Shown: positions 26,019-35,727 of the stretch, one piece after another | Layout: the number at the start of each line of letters is the position of its first letter | How positions within the stretch are numbered: position 1 is the stretch's first letter | NCBI GenBank assembly: GCA_040772505.1 | Contig: JAXGYA010000003.1 | Span: 1-64,000 of the forward strand | Direction of reading: 5' to 3' | Source: Mariniphaga sp040772505 | GTDB lineage: Bacteria; Bacteroidota; Bacteroidia; Bacteroidales; Prolixibacteraceae | DNA: 64,000 bases | Translations under genes and position numbers: made by a program | Notes under the pieces: model-generated | Database searches by the model: none | Seen by the model: only the letters and a program-made list of their open reading frames with translations | Told to the model about the DNA's origin: nothing

Positions 26019-26903
26019 AATTTCATCGATTATTACAAAATATTAGGGATAGACAAAAAGGCCACTGCAAGTGACATTAAAAAGGCCTACCGTAAACAGG
26101 CAAGAAAATATCACCCCGATCTGAATCCCAACGATGCAGATGCGAAAAAGAATTTTCAGCAAATCAATGAAGCCAATGAAGTACTTAGTGATCCCGAAAA
26201 AAGAAAGAAATACGATAAATACGGAAAAGATTGGCAACATGCTGAACAGTTTGAAAATGCAAAACAGTATCAGAAACAATCTTCAGATTTTAGTGGCCAA
26301 AAGTATTCATGGGCACAATCCGGCACGGATTTTTCCGATTTTTTCCAATCCATGTTTGGTGGTTCAGCAAATGCAGGCAGAAGCAGGCAGGTAAAATTCA
26401 GAGGCGAAGATTATTACGCGCAATTACAACTCAACCTTACAGATGCTTATAATACCCACAAACAAACCCTTTCTGTAAATGGTAAAAACATAAGAATAAC
26501 CATCCCAGCCGGCATTGAAAACGGGCAAACCATTAAAATTGCAGGACATGGGGGAGCGGGAATAAATGGCGGGCCGAACGGTGATTTGTATATTACATTT
26601 TCAATAGCCAATCATCCCGGCATCAAAAGGCTGGGAAATGATTTATATGTTAATGCTGATATAGACTTATACACAGCGGTGCTGGGTGGCGAAATTACCC
26701 TCGATGCCCTGAGTGGAACAGTGAAACTAAAAGTAAAGCCCGAAACGCAAAATGGAAGCAAGGTAAGACTCAAAGGGAAAGGATTTCCTGTTTATAAAAA
26801 AGAAGGGCAGTTCGGAGACTTATACATAACCTACACGGTTAAAATCCCAACCCATTTAACTGAAAAACAAAAAAAATTATTTGCTGAATTATCAAAATCT
26901 TAA
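26016..26903 (+). CDS. cbpA: Curved DNA-binding protein / DnaJ co-chaperone
   Basis: 295 aa. J-domain at residues 1-70 with the HPD motif in KYHPDLNP, a Gly/Ser/Phe linker with DFFQSMFGG, and DnaJ C-terminal domains I-II (about 130-290) without the zinc-finger region. That is the CbpA type. It stimulates DnaK and can bind curved DNA. The cbpM modulator follows after 24 bp, which supports the assignment. Confidence 0.9.
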   Translation: MNFIDYYKILGIDKKATASDIKKAYRKQARKYHPDLNPNDADAKKNFQQINEANEVLSDPEKRKKYDKYGKDWQHAEQFENAKQYQKQSSDFSGQKYSWAQSGTDFSDFFQSMFGGSANAGRSRQVKFRGEDYYAQLQLNLTDAYNTHKQTLSVNGKNIRITIPAGIENGQTIKIAGHGGAGINGGPNGDLYITFSIANHPGIKRLGNDLYVNADIDLYTAVLGGEITLDALSGTVKLKVKPETQNGSKVRLKGKGFPVYKKEGQFGDLYITYTVKIPTHLTEKQKKLFAELSKS

Positions 26904-26927
26904 TGTTTTACTATAAAAACAACACAA

Positions 26928-27215
26928 ATGGATGATTTAATAGCGGTATATGAATTCTGTGTCAATCACCATATCGAGATTTCATTTATAACCCTTTTGC
27001 AGCAAAACGGATTAATTGAAATCAAAACCATAGAGTCAAAGTACTTTGTTGAAAAGGAGCAACTTCCTAAACTTGAAAAATTTGTTCGTTTCTATTATGA
27101 CCTGGATATTAACCTCGAAGGGATTGAGGCTATAACCTATTTATTGCAGCGAATAGAAAACCTTCAGAATGAGATTATTGCGCTTAAAAACAGGCTTGGG
27201 CTTTATGAAGGATGA
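26928..27215 (+). CDS. cbpM: Chaperone modulator CbpM
   Basis: 95 aa. An MerR-like helical protein: an N-terminal segment with EFCVNHHIEISFI and a C-terminal helix with LLQRIENLQNEIIALKNRL. It matches the CbpM family that binds the CbpA J-domain and inhibits it. Immediately follows cbpA in the same direction. Confidence 0.82.
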   Translation: MDDLIAVYEFCVNHHIEISFITLLQQNGLIEIKTIESKYFVEKEQLPKLEKFVRFYYDLDINLEGIEAITYLLQRIENLQNEIIALKNRLGLYEG

Positions 27216-27243
27216 TGGTTAAATAAGTTAACAAGACAAGATC

Positions 27244-28416
27244 ATGCAAGTCAATAACGAGAAAGAGATTGAACAAGCAAAAAAAGCAGCACTGGAAGTT
27301 TTACTTCACAACGCCCACGGACCGTATCACGGGTTACCCCGTACAGCAGGTTGGGGATATCCGGAACCTTACACAAGGGATCTGATGATTTCTATTCTGG
27401 GGATTACCGCTTCAGGAAATCAAAATCTTCTGAACAGTATTCGAAAAGTACTGGAAACACTGGCAAAAAACCAAACCAAACATGGTCATATTCCATCGCT
27501 GGTGCACGACAACAACGATCGCGGCGCCAGTGATACTACCCCACTCTTTTTGCTGGCTGCCGGAATTTTCAGAAAAGTTACGGGTGAGGATGATTTTCTT
27601 AAAGGGGCAGTTGAAAAAGCTCTGGTTTGGCAGAGTTATCAAAGCCCGTCGGACAAATATTTAATTGCTCAACAACCAACCAGCGACTGGCGCGATGAAC
27701 AATGGGTTATTGGATACGGTTTATATGTAAATACGTTGGTTTACAGTTGTCTAAAAATTCTCGGCAAACACGAACCAGCAGAAAATATGCGCCATGCAAT
27801 GAGCCGTTTTACTATTACCGGGGGCACTATTCACCACCATGTTCATGAAGGCCTGGTTGTGAAACATAAGCCCTATTATGCTTTTTGGTCTTACAAAATA
27901 TTTAGCAGTGAGCGCTTCGATCTGCTTGGAAACAGCCTTGCCATTCTCGCCGGGATCGCTTCCCCTTCACGAGCCGATGAAATGATCTCATGGATTGAGA
28001 AGGAGTGCGCGGAAATGCGGAAAAGAGATGAACTAACCGGCGACTTGCCACCCAATTTCTTCCCTTTTACAAAACCTGACGACCCGGATTGGCACGATAG
28101 ATATGCCCAATATAATAATCCGGGCAATTACCACAATGGAGGGATCTGGCCTTTTATAAGTGGATTTTATATTGCTGCATTAGTTGCTGCCAAACGGTAT
28201 AAACTCGCCTCTGAAAAACTGGTTGCTCTTACTCAATGTGTCAAATTAACACGTTCAGAAAACCTTGAGTTTGGATTTAATGAATGGATTAAAGCGCAGA
28301 ATGGAAAACCCATGGGTCAGGATTGGCAAACCTGGAGCGCTTCAATGTATCTCTATGCCGCAAAGTGTGTGGAAGAAAAAAGAACTCCATTTTTTGAGGA
28401 GATGCGAAAACAATAA
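27244..28416 (+). CDS. Six-hairpin glycosidase (debranching / GH100-like)
   Basis: 390 aa. An (alpha/alpha)6-barrel-type enzyme with a candidate catalytic acid region WGYPEPYTRDLMIS, later SDWRDEQWVIGYGLY, and GIWPFISGFYIAA plus FNEWI near the end. This set is found in proteins annotated as amylo-alpha-1,6-glucosidase or neutral invertase (GH100). No signal peptide, so cytoplasmic action on storage glucan or sucrose-like sugars is likely. 28 bp after cbpM. The following 280 bp (28417-28698) hold no gene I can see. Confidence 0.7.
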   Translation: MQVNNEKEIEQAKKAALEVLLHNAHGPYHGLPRTAGWGYPEPYTRDLMISILGITASGNQNLLNSIRKVLETLAKNQTKHGHIPSLVHDNNDRGASDTTPLFLLAAGIFRKVTGEDDFLKGAVEKALVWQSYQSPSDKYLIAQQPTSDWRDEQWVIGYGLYVNTLVYSCLKILGKHEPAENMRHAMSRFTITGGTIHHHVHEGLVVKHKPYYAFWSYKIFSSERFDLLGNSLAILAGIASPSRADEMISWIEKECAEMRKRDELTGDLPPNFFPFTKPDDPDWHDRYAQYNNPGNYHNGGIWPFISGFYIAALVAAKRYKLASEKLVALTQCVKLTRSENLEFGFNEWIKAQNGKPMGQDWQTWSASMYLYAAKCVEEKRTPFFEEMRKQ

Positions 28417-28698
28417 CCTTAGAATTTGTTAACAATCTAATATTGAACCAAACCATCGGTAGGTTTGTAGCGTTTTATACAATAAATTTGCGTGGGTATG
28501 AACAAAAGCTATTTGATTTCAAACATTCATCCTATGGCAATTTAGGCAATTGTTTCCTGTTAGTCAACAGTAGTGCCTGTTAATTTATGTTAACAAAAAT
28601 CGAACTCCAATTGCAACTGCCCGTCATCCTGTGTGTTGTTAAAGTAAAATCCGTTTAAGGTTATAACAGTAATAACCTTATATTCAATATTGTTGCTT

Positions 28699-30012
28699 TC
28701 AATTATGCTCCACCCCCTTGCTGAAAAAGCGCTCTTTTTCTTCTGTAATAGATTTATTTGAAAGTGTCAGGCTTACCAATAAACCAATTCCCAACAGAAT
28801 CGTGCCGGCCAAATAAGTTCTGGGGCCAATCATCTCCGGGTTATTCGCGTAAAAATCACGAATAAAAGCCGCAAGCTGAGGGCCGACAATACCGCCTATT
28901 GACCATGCGGTAAGGATAACACCGTAAATAACAGGCATTAGCTTGGCATGAAAAACATCCAGCACATAAGATGGCATGGCACCAAATCCGCCGCCGTAGC
29001 ACAGCAGTACGTAACATACCAAAATGCCAAAGACCCAGGGGTTAGCGGTAAACATCATAAGGATAAAAACCAGAATCTGAGAACCCAGAATCAATCGAAA
29101 AACCTGAATGCGACCAATTTTATCAGAGATTCCGCCCCAAAAGAACCGCCCAGCGCCATTAAATAATGAACTGATGGCAATTAGCGTAGCACCCGCTATT
29201 GCTAGGGCTTCGGTACTCATGCTGGTATCTTGTATTCTGAATAAATCCTGAATCATGGGCGACTGCAATCCAATAAACATTATTCCTGCCGAAATATTCA
29301 GGAAGAAAATAAGCCACATGCCCAGGAACTTTGTGGAGAGCAAACTCGTTTTAACCGTTAAACTATCTTCGTGACCTTGAGTGTCTGCACTTTTTACGGG
29401 AGGTGAATAGCCTTCAGGCATAAATCCTTTTGGTGGATTTTTCATGCTTAAACCAGCGGGAATTCCAATGGCCATCAGCACTATAGCGATGTAGAAAAAC
29501 ACTTGTACCATATTGCCATTCGTAATGCTCACAAATAGTGGAGCAATAATTTTTGACATGAGCAGTGCTCCCAGTCCAAAACCCATAACAACCATTCCGG
29601 TGATAAATCCTTTTTTGTCGGGAAACCACTTTGAGGCGGTCGCCACCGGAGTTACATAACCTAATCCCAAACCGATTCCGCCAATCACTCCAAAACCGAT
29701 ATAAAAAAGAGATAAACTACTGATATGCATGGCGTAAGCACTAATCAAATAACCTGCGCCATACAGCATAGCGCCAATGGAAGCCAATTTACGAGGGCCA
29801 TATTTTGGAAGTATCATCCCTCCGACAGCGGCGGATAAACCAAGAAACAGAATTGACAAACTAAATATCCACATGGTTTGGACGTTGCTCCATCCATACT
29901 CAGCAATGATTGGCTTTTGGAAAAAACTCCATGCATAAACGGTTCCCAACACGACTTGGAGAAGCGTTCCCATAATTGCGATAAACCACCGACTTGAATT
30001 TGATTTATTCAT
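28699..30012 (-). CDS. OFA-family MFS transporter
   Basis: 437 aa with about 12 transmembrane helices. It begins WFIAIMGTLLQVVLGTVYAWSFF, the signature start of oxalate/formate antiporter (OFA) family members, and has LGLGYVTPVATASKWFPDKKG between helices 4 and 5. It should exchange small carboxylates across the inner membrane; the exact substrate cannot be assigned. The DoxX gene lies 78 bp upstream on the same strand. Confidence 0.88.
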   Translation of the reverse strand: MNKSNSSRWFIAIMGTLLQVVLGTVYAWSFFQKPIIAEYGWSNVQTMWIFSLSILFLGLSAAVGGMILPKYGPRKLASIGAMLYGAGYLISAYAMHISSLSLFYIGFGVIGGIGLGLGYVTPVATASKWFPDKKGFITGMVVMGFGLGALLMSKIIAPLFVSITNGNMVQVFFYIAIVLMAIGIPAGLSMKNPPKGFMPEGYSPPVKSADTQGHEDSLTVKTSLLSTKFLGMWLIFFLNISAGIMFIGLQSPMIQDLFRIQDTSMSTEALAIAGATLIAISSLFNGAGRFFWGGISDKIGRIQVFRLILGSQILVFILMMFTANPWVFGILVCYVLLCYGGGFGAMPSYVLDVFHAKLMPVIYGVILTAWSIGGIVGPQLAAFIRDFYANNPEMIGPRTYLAGTILLGIGLLVSLTLSNKSITEEKERFFSKGVEHN

Positions 30013-30090
30013 CAGATTAAGAATTTATTTCTACAATTGGTTTCAGGTTTCAATTTTCATAAACTTTCCAATGCTGGCAGCTCTTTCCTT

Positions 30091-30468
30091 TTACGTTGGG
30101 TTTATTTTTACGAATATCCAATTATCAATTGAAAATAAACCTGCTCCTGCTATTGCAATAATAAAGCAAATTGTTGTATAAAGCAGAGGCAATTCCTGTT
30201 TTCCGAATCCATCATTTGTATGAAATATAAAAGCTGCTACTAACATATTTATAAACAACGAAATGGCAACTAAACGTATGACCAATCCCGAAATCAAAAG
30301 AATTGAACAAAACACTTTGGAGAAAACGGTAAGTGCCAATGATGCCGTTGCGCCTACAGCAACTGGGTCAGGAAACTGTATGGGGTCGTCTCCGGATAAT
30401 GTTGAAAATTTATCAATTCCACGTGTCAACATTAAAATTTTGACCGCAAGGCGGAGCAGCATCATCAC
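30091..30468 (-). CDS. DoxX family membrane protein
   Basis: 125 aa with four predicted membrane helices. The start LRLAVKILMLTRGIDKFSTLSG, then DPVAVGATASLALTVFSKVFCSILLI, matches the DoxX/SURF4-like family of small membrane proteins, often linked with oxidative stress. Same strand as the MFS gene. The N-terminal Met (30468) is followed by a plausible first helix. Confidence 0.8.
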   Translation of the reverse strand: MMMLLRLAVKILMLTRGIDKFSTLSGDDPIQFPDPVAVGATASLALTVFSKVFCSILLISGLVIRLVAISLFINMLVAAFIFHTNDGFGKQELPLLYTTICFIIAIAGAGLFSIDNWIFVKINPT

Positions 30469-30564
30469 AAAGAAATTAATTATCTTAAAGTAAGATAGAT
30501 AGAATGTTTATATCTTGATAAAGGAGAAATAAAATCAGTTTTGCAATAAATCCTATCTTTGCTT

Positions 30565-30880
30565 ATGAATTCTTCTATTTTGAGCACTATAACACTTTTT
30601 ATTTCCGAGCATTTTAAGGAGCTGCAACAGTTCTTGAAAAGCGTCAGTTTTTCAAGAGCCATTCGGGTCGGTATTGCGGTTACCCTACCCATAGTAATGG
30701 GCATACAATCTGGGTTATTTGGAAATTGGGTTGGCTCTCAGCTTCGGTGCCTTTTGGAGTTTGCCGAGTAACGTCAGTGGTAGTTTTAGACATAAAAAAT
30801 TCGGCATTCTTTTTTCTGCAATATCGGTGATGATAGTCAGTTTTATTAAAGGCTATCTTCATTTTGACCCTTGGCTGTTT
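30565..30880 (+). pseudogene. FUSC-like membrane protein, frameshifted N-terminal fragment
   Basis: Frame 1 reads FLKSVSFSRAIRVGIAVTLPIV up to about 30710. The match then continues in another frame as EIGLALSFGAFWSLPSNVSG and GILFSAISVMIVSFIKGYLH. These are the first helices of YccS/FUSC-type proteins, normally over 700 residues. A frameshift near 30712-30719 and loss of everything after about 100 residues leave it dead. A good -7 box (TATCTTTG at 30554) still precedes it. Confidence 0.75.
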
Positions 30881-31147
30881 TCCATAAGCGATAAAATGCT
30901 CAAACTGGCCGCATCAGTGAAGTTTCTTCAGATTTGGGTATTTCCGAATGAAAAAAATGTAACACCAAGATACGACCAGATTTCACTAAAAGACATTGAA
31001 AAGGAAAATGAATTTTATTAGATTCTTTCCCCTACTAATAAAGAAGACCAGGGCGTTTGGGTTCACCAGGATGCCTGGTTTCATTTAGGGAAATTCACAA
31101 AAGGAAACAAGGACGAATATTATGAATACAAATTAATACCTTTATAA
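30881..31147 (+). pseudogene. Pirin family C-terminal fragment with nonsense mutation
   Basis: Joined in frame to the FUSC fragment: LQIWVFPNEKNVTPRYDQ, a TAG at 31019-31021 where relatives have Gln, then ILSPTNKEDQGVWVHQDAWF and ending YEYKLIPL. This is the middle of the pirin (YhhW) cupin fold. The N-terminal half with the metal ligands is missing. Fusion plus nonsense codon show decay in two steps. Confidence 0.8.
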
Positions 31148-31194
31148 ACATATATGTGTTACACAATTCCATCTAAAAGTTGCATTATTCACAC
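31129..31194 (-). promoter_or_regulatory. Paired GAAT-TGTAA promoter P5, antisense orphan
   Basis: Minus-strand half-sites at 31190 (GAATAATGCAAC) and 31169 (GAATTGTGTAAC), 21 bp apart; -7-like TTAATTTG at 31136 (33 bp). It points into the pirin/FUSC pseudogene, antisense; the first gene downstream is DoxX, 660 bp away. From 31195 to 31354 I see no gene. Confidence 0.65.
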
Positions 31195-31354
31195 TTCCTC
31201 AGAGGGGTTTGAATTGTACCGCTCAATTTAGGTTGCTCTAAGTTGTTTTATTTTCTACAAACTATCTCTTCATACAAGTCATTGTTTAAGACCACCATTT
31301 TCAGGCATTCGTTTCCATTTTTGCTAAAAAGACTTTAGATTGATTTTATATCTA

Positions 31355-33277
31355 TTAATATTCCTTAGCAAGTTGTGTTGCTGCCACATAAACCCGCCCT
31401 TCTCCTGAAAGAGCGGGTCGCTTAAAGCGGGCGGAAGGTTTAAGTCGAACCAAACGAATAGCATTTAGAATTACCAGAAGCACGCTCAGTTCATGAATCA
31501 ACATTCCGGAGGCTAAGTTCACGTTTTTAGTAAGTACTCCGCCCAATAACAGGGCAACTGTTCCGACTGCAATAAACATATTTTGCTTCATATTGCGTAC
31601 CGTTGCTTTGGAAAGTCTTATAGTGTGGGTTAATTTGTCGAGATTGTCGGCCATCAATACCACATCAGCGGTTTCCATTGCAATATCGGTGCCTGCAACG
31701 CCCATAGCGATTCCCACGTCTGCAGAAGCGATCGCAGGAGCATCGTTTACTCCATCACCCAGCATGGCGAGGTTTACACCTTTCCCCATACAATCTTTGA
31801 CTTTTATAGCCTTGTCTTCGGGTAGAAGTTCGGCATATATTCGGTCCATTCCAAGTCGCTCATCTACTAAATGAGCGGTATGTTTATTGTCACCGGTGAG
31901 CATGACCAATCTTTTAATCCCCGCTCTCCGAAGATTATTCATAGTATCCTCCGCCTTGTCTCTTATGGTATCAGCGATTGAAATAATTCCCAAAACCTTT
32001 TTATCCCCGGCAACAAAGACGGCAGTATTTCCGGCTCTCTCCTGTTCTGTAGCATAGGATTCCACTTCAGTTTCTATAGGAATATCATTCTGGAAAAGTC
32101 CTTTTCGATTGCCGATATAGAGCAGCTTTCCATTGAGTTTAACTTCAATTCCCCGACCTTTAAGTACATTCACTTCTGTAGGCTGATTCAAAAGCTTTAA
32201 TCCGGTTCTTTCCGCTTCATTTACAATGGCTCTGCCCAGGTGATGTTCTGAGATCACTTCTGCCTCGGCAGTCATAAGCAACAATTCTTCCTCAGTTATA
32301 CCATATGCTTTAACATCGGTAACCTCGGGTTTGCCTTTTGTCAGAGTCCCTGTTTTATCAAAGACAAAAGCGTTTAATTTTGCCAGGTTTTCCATGACCT
32401 CTCCGCCTTTGATCAAAATGCCATTTCGGGCACCATTACCAATTCCGGCAACGATAGACACCGGAGCAGAGATGACCAGGGCACCGGGACAGGCGATCAC
32501 CAAAAAGGTAAGTGCCAGATGTACATCCTGTGTGATGAGCCATACCAGAACCGAAAGAACCATAATCCCTGGCGTATATATCGCGGCAAACTTTTCTAAA
32601 AATCGCTGGGTCTTTGCTTTACCTTCCTGAGCCTCTTCCACCAATTCGATGATTTTTGAAAAGGTGGTATCCTCCCCAACATTTTCTGCTATAACCTCCA
32701 AATATCCGCTGTCCAAAATGCTGCCACTGAATACCTGATCATCAATACCCTTGCTTGCAGGGACGGACTCCCCCGTAATGGCTGCTTCATTGACGGAGGC
32801 TTTCCCGGAGATCACCCGGCCATCGATAGGGATTTTTTCACCCGTTTGAATAATGACCAAATCGTTTTTAACAACCTCTTCTGCCATGATGGAAGAGCGC
32901 AGACCATCCCGGATCACGGTAGCTTCCAAGGGTGCCATTTCCATTAAGGATTTTAAAGATGCACGAGCTTTTTCCAAGGAACGCCCTTCTAAAAATGCCC
33001 CAAACAGGAATAAGAAAGTAACAGCTGCCGACTCTACATACTCTCCGATGATCAGAGCGCCAATAACGGCTATGGTCACCAAAAGCTCAATACTGAACAT
33101 CTTCAGTCGTGAAGCTCTCCAGGCTCTTATAAAGGTGGGTACCCCTGCCACTATGGTGGCTATGATTAAAAGTGTATTCAGGAAGATTCTATCCCACTTG
33201 AATAAATAGACTGCAAATGCAGCAATAAGCAAAGTTCCTGCTGCATACATGATTTGATTGACTTGCTTAGATCTCAT
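31355..33277 (-). CDS. Heavy-metal P1B-type ATPase with CPG motif
   Basis: 640 aa. P-type motifs in order: TGES (168-171), DKTGTLTKGKP (Asp 307 phosphorylated), MLTGDNKHTAH, and GDGVNDAPAIASADVGIAMG. The membrane metal site is CPG (263-265) rather than CPC or CPH, and no metal-binding domain is at the N-terminus. It should export a soft metal such as Zn, Cd or Pb; the CPG variant makes the exact metal uncertain. The separate HMA protein 20 bp upstream in the same operon presumably replaces the missing N-terminal domain. Confidence 0.88.
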   Translation of the reverse strand: MRSKQVNQIMYAAGTLLIAAFAVYLFKWDRIFLNTLLIIATIVAGVPTFIRAWRASRLKMFSIELLVTIAVIGALIIGEYVESAAVTFLFLFGAFLEGRSLEKARASLKSLMEMAPLEATVIRDGLRSSIMAEEVVKNDLVIIQTGEKIPIDGRVISGKASVNEAAITGESVPASKGIDDQVFSGSILDSGYLEVIAENVGEDTTFSKIIELVEEAQEGKAKTQRFLEKFAAIYTPGIMVLSVLVWLITQDVHLALTFLVIACPGALVISAPVSIVAGIGNGARNGILIKGGEVMENLAKLNAFVFDKTGTLTKGKPEVTDVKAYGITEEELLLMTAEAEVISEHHLGRAIVNEAERTGLKLLNQPTEVNVLKGRGIEVKLNGKLLYIGNRKGLFQNDIPIETEVESYATEQERAGNTAVFVAGDKKVLGIISIADTIRDKAEDTMNNLRRAGIKRLVMLTGDNKHTAHLVDERLGMDRIYAELLPEDKAIKVKDCMGKGVNLAMLGDGVNDAPAIASADVGIAMGVAGTDIAMETADVVLMADNLDKLTHTIRLSKATVRNMKQNMFIAVGTVALLLGGVLTKNVNLASGMLIHELSVLLVILNAIRLVRLKPSARFKRPALSGEGRVYVAATQLAKEY

Positions 33278-33297
33278 TGTTTTTCAATATTTATTCG

Positions 33298-33528
33298 TTA
33301 AGAAGATAGTACCGGATAGCCTACTTTTTCAATGACCTCAGCCAATCGTTTCGCAGACACCTTATCTTCATTGTATTCTACTTTAACTTTGCTGGAGTTG
33401 AAAAGCACCTTAGCTTTTTCGACTCCTGGTTCTTTATTTAGAACGCCTTCAATCCTTGTAATACAACTTGGACAGGTTAGGGTTTCCAACTGAAACCTCA
33501 CTGTTTTGATTTCTTTTAAATTTTTCAT
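33298..33528 (-). CDS. Stand-alone heavy-metal-associated (HMA) protein
   Basis: 76 aa with one HMA domain and metal motif LTCPSCITRIE (CxxC). The ferredoxin-like fold continues through VLFNSSKVKVEYNED and VIEKVGYPV. It lies 20 bp before the P-type ATPase, which lacks its own HMA domain. Likely hands metal to the pump or regulates it. The 280 bp upstream (33529-33806) carry no gene I can see. Confidence 0.88.
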   Translation of the reverse strand: MKNLKEIKTVRFQLETLTCPSCITRIEGVLNKEPGVEKAKVLFNSSKVKVEYNEDKVSAKRLAEVIEKVGYPVLSS

Positions 33529-33806
33529 TTCTTTTATTTTTTAAATTTCACTAATCACTATTTGTTTCTCTGAGGGCAAACGTAGGGACAAACTCAAGGC
33601 TGTGCGACCTAATTTATGAAATGGCACCTATTTATGAATGGCAATGCATCCCAGTTTATAAAGTGGGACTTAGGAGGAGGGGAGGGAATCCCCGAATCAG
33701 CTGGGAGTAGTGCCAGTTATGTTCTTGGACACTTTTTTAAAGGCAATATTTATACGTTTTGAAACAAAATCATTACATTGCCAAACCAATTTAAAATAAT
33801 TTCAAA

Positions 33807-35099
33807 ATGGAAAACACTAATATTTCTAGAAGGAAGTTTGTTCAAAGAGTCGCAGGTAGTACTGCCGGAATTGCCGTATTCGGAAGCAGTCTGGGGATGT
33901 CAGCTGCAAGTTATTCCCGCATCGTCGGAGCAAATGAGAGGCTGAATATCGGAGTCATTGGATGCGGTGGCATGTCCAATGCACACATGAAAGCTTTATT
34001 GCAAATGAAAAAATCAGACAATATTGATATTACTGCTGTCTGTGATGTTTACACAAAGAGGCTGGATCAGGCAAAAGAATTAACAAAAGCCCAGGCTTTC
34101 AAGAATTACCAGGATATTCTGGAAAATAAAAATATTGATTATGTGCTCATAGGCACACCTGAGCACTGGCATTATCAAATGACCGTTGATGCTATTAGTG
34201 CAGGGAAACACATTTATGTTGAAAAGCCAATGACTCACACTATTGAACAGGCTAAAGATATAACTGAAAAAATTGCAGCATCGCAACTCAAATTGCAGGT
34301 TGGGGTACAAGGGATGTCAGACGATTCGTATGAAACTGCACATAAAATGATCCAGGAAGGGGCACTTGGAAAAGTTGTTATGGCTCATATCGATTATTCA
34401 AGGAATTATCAAGACGATTTCTGGGCATATGAAATTGATGCTGACGCTAAACCCGGTGTTAACCTCGATTGGGAAGCATGGCTTGGTCCTGCCCCAAAAC
34501 GTCCGTGGGATCCAAGAAGGTATTTTCAATGGAGACGGTACTGGGATTACTCCGGAGGAATTGCCACAGATCTGTTTATTCATCGCGTGACAAGGATTAT
34601 TAAAGCTGTAGGACTACAGTTCCCGGATTATGTTGTAGGGACCGGTGGCACCTGGAATTTTGTTGACAGTGTGGCAGAGATACCTGATACTTTTAACATG
34701 ATGTTGGATTATCCTGAAAAAATCACCGTCATGCTTGTTTCGTCTCTGGCTAATGATATGCCAATAAGGCACGTTATCAGAGGGCACGAAGCAACACTGG
34801 AATTCACCAGAGAAGGATTTACAATTACCCCACAGAAACAATCAAAACAGGCAATAATTAGTGGTACAGGTGAATCTCTGGGAGGAAATAAACAATTTAC
34901 CCATATTAAAACCGGTGCTGAAGACATAACACTACACCATAGGAACTTACAGGCTGCAATAAGGAAAAATGAACCCTTAAAATGCGATCATAACCTTGGC
35001 TTTTATGGAGTCGTGGCATGTATGATGGGTGTTCAATCAATGCGCAACCGGAAATATCTCAAGTGGGACCCACAAAATAAAACGGTAGTTGAAATTTAG
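33807..35099 (+). CDS. Gfo/Idh/MocA family oxidoreductase, Tat-exported
   Basis: 430 aa. The Tat signal SRRKFVQRVAGSTAGIAVFG is followed by a Rossmann fold (IGVIGCGGMSNAHMKAL) and the catalytic-region EKPMTHTIEQA. The C-terminal half has WRRYWDYSGGIATDLFIHR, common in secreted Bacteroidota sugar oxidoreductases. It is an NAD(P)-dependent dehydrogenase for a sugar derivative, folded with cofactor before export. No linked sugar gene, so the substrate is open. Confidence 0.85.
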   Translation: MENTNISRRKFVQRVAGSTAGIAVFGSSLGMSAASYSRIVGANERLNIGVIGCGGMSNAHMKALLQMKKSDNIDITAVCDVYTKRLDQAKELTKAQAFKNYQDILENKNIDYVLIGTPEHWHYQMTVDAISAGKHIYVEKPMTHTIEQAKDITEKIAASQLKLQVGVQGMSDDSYETAHKMIQEGALGKVVMAHIDYSRNYQDDFWAYEIDADAKPGVNLDWEAWLGPAPKRPWDPRRYFQWRRYWDYSGGIATDLFIHRVTRIIKAVGLQFPDYVVGTGGTWNFVDSVAEIPDTFNMMLDYPEKITVMLVSSLANDMPIRHVIRGHEATLEFTREGFTITPQKQSKQAIISGTGESLGGNKQFTHIKTGAEDITLHHRNLQAAIRKNEPLKCDHNLGFYGVVACMMGVQSMRNRKYLKWDPQNKTVVEI

Positions 35100-35344
35100 A
35101 TATTAACATAATCCAAATGTAAATGTGGATCTACGTAAGGAGGCAAAACAAGTTTGCCCCCGAGGTCAATTTCCTCTTCACATTTAGGCAAATTGGTTTC
35201 AATCTGAGTGATTGTCCCATTTTCAAAGAAACCAACAAGGGATGCAATATATTGAACCAAATTAAAAATTCTGTTGGCTCCTAAAATAAAACACCATAAT
35301 GATAGGTTTGTATTGATAATCTGAAAGTTGATGGGAAACAACAA
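35096..35344 (-). pseudogene. Cytosine-deaminase-like amidohydrolase, N-terminal remnant
   Basis: The reading ends DLGGKLVLPPYVDPHLHLDYVNI and then stops. This is the strand and first metal-binding HxH of CodA-type amidohydrolases. Only about 80 of more than 400 residues remain, and the stop overlaps the end of the oxidoreductase gene on the other strand. Confidence 0.7.
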
Positions 35345-35457
35345 CCAACAGTCATTTGTTATAATCCGTAACTAAGTGGCTTATACGAAAAGATTTATCA
35401 AATGTTTGGTGTTTTGGAAAGATGTCAAAATTGTTAAAGACTAAAATCCAGATAGCA

Positions 35458-35727
35458 ATGTACAATGAAACAACAACAAAAGAGTTAATTACCATTATGT
35501 CCGCATTGAAAGGGACCTCCTATTTAGGAGTTGAGAAGGGATCTTCACCTCCACAATTTAAAATTATTGATGTTCGCCCGGTTGATGCTTATAACGGCTG
35601 GAAATTACATAATGAAACCCGGGGAGGACATATCCCCGGTGCTAAAAGTCTCCCGACAAAGTGGCTGAAATATATCGACTGGATTGAAATTGTCCGTCAT
35701 AAAAACATTCTACCCGAAAATGAACTA
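35458..35727 (+). pseudogene. Rhodanese/sulfurtransferase, truncated by IS630
   Basis: Reads FKIIDVRPVDAYNGWKL, then RGGHIPGAKSLPTKWLKYID, the first half of a rhodanese domain. The catalytic Cys loop is missing because the frame runs into the IS at 35728. No continuation was seen right of the IS, so the 3' part is gone. The ATG at 35458 fits the family better than that at 35422. Confidence 0.75.
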
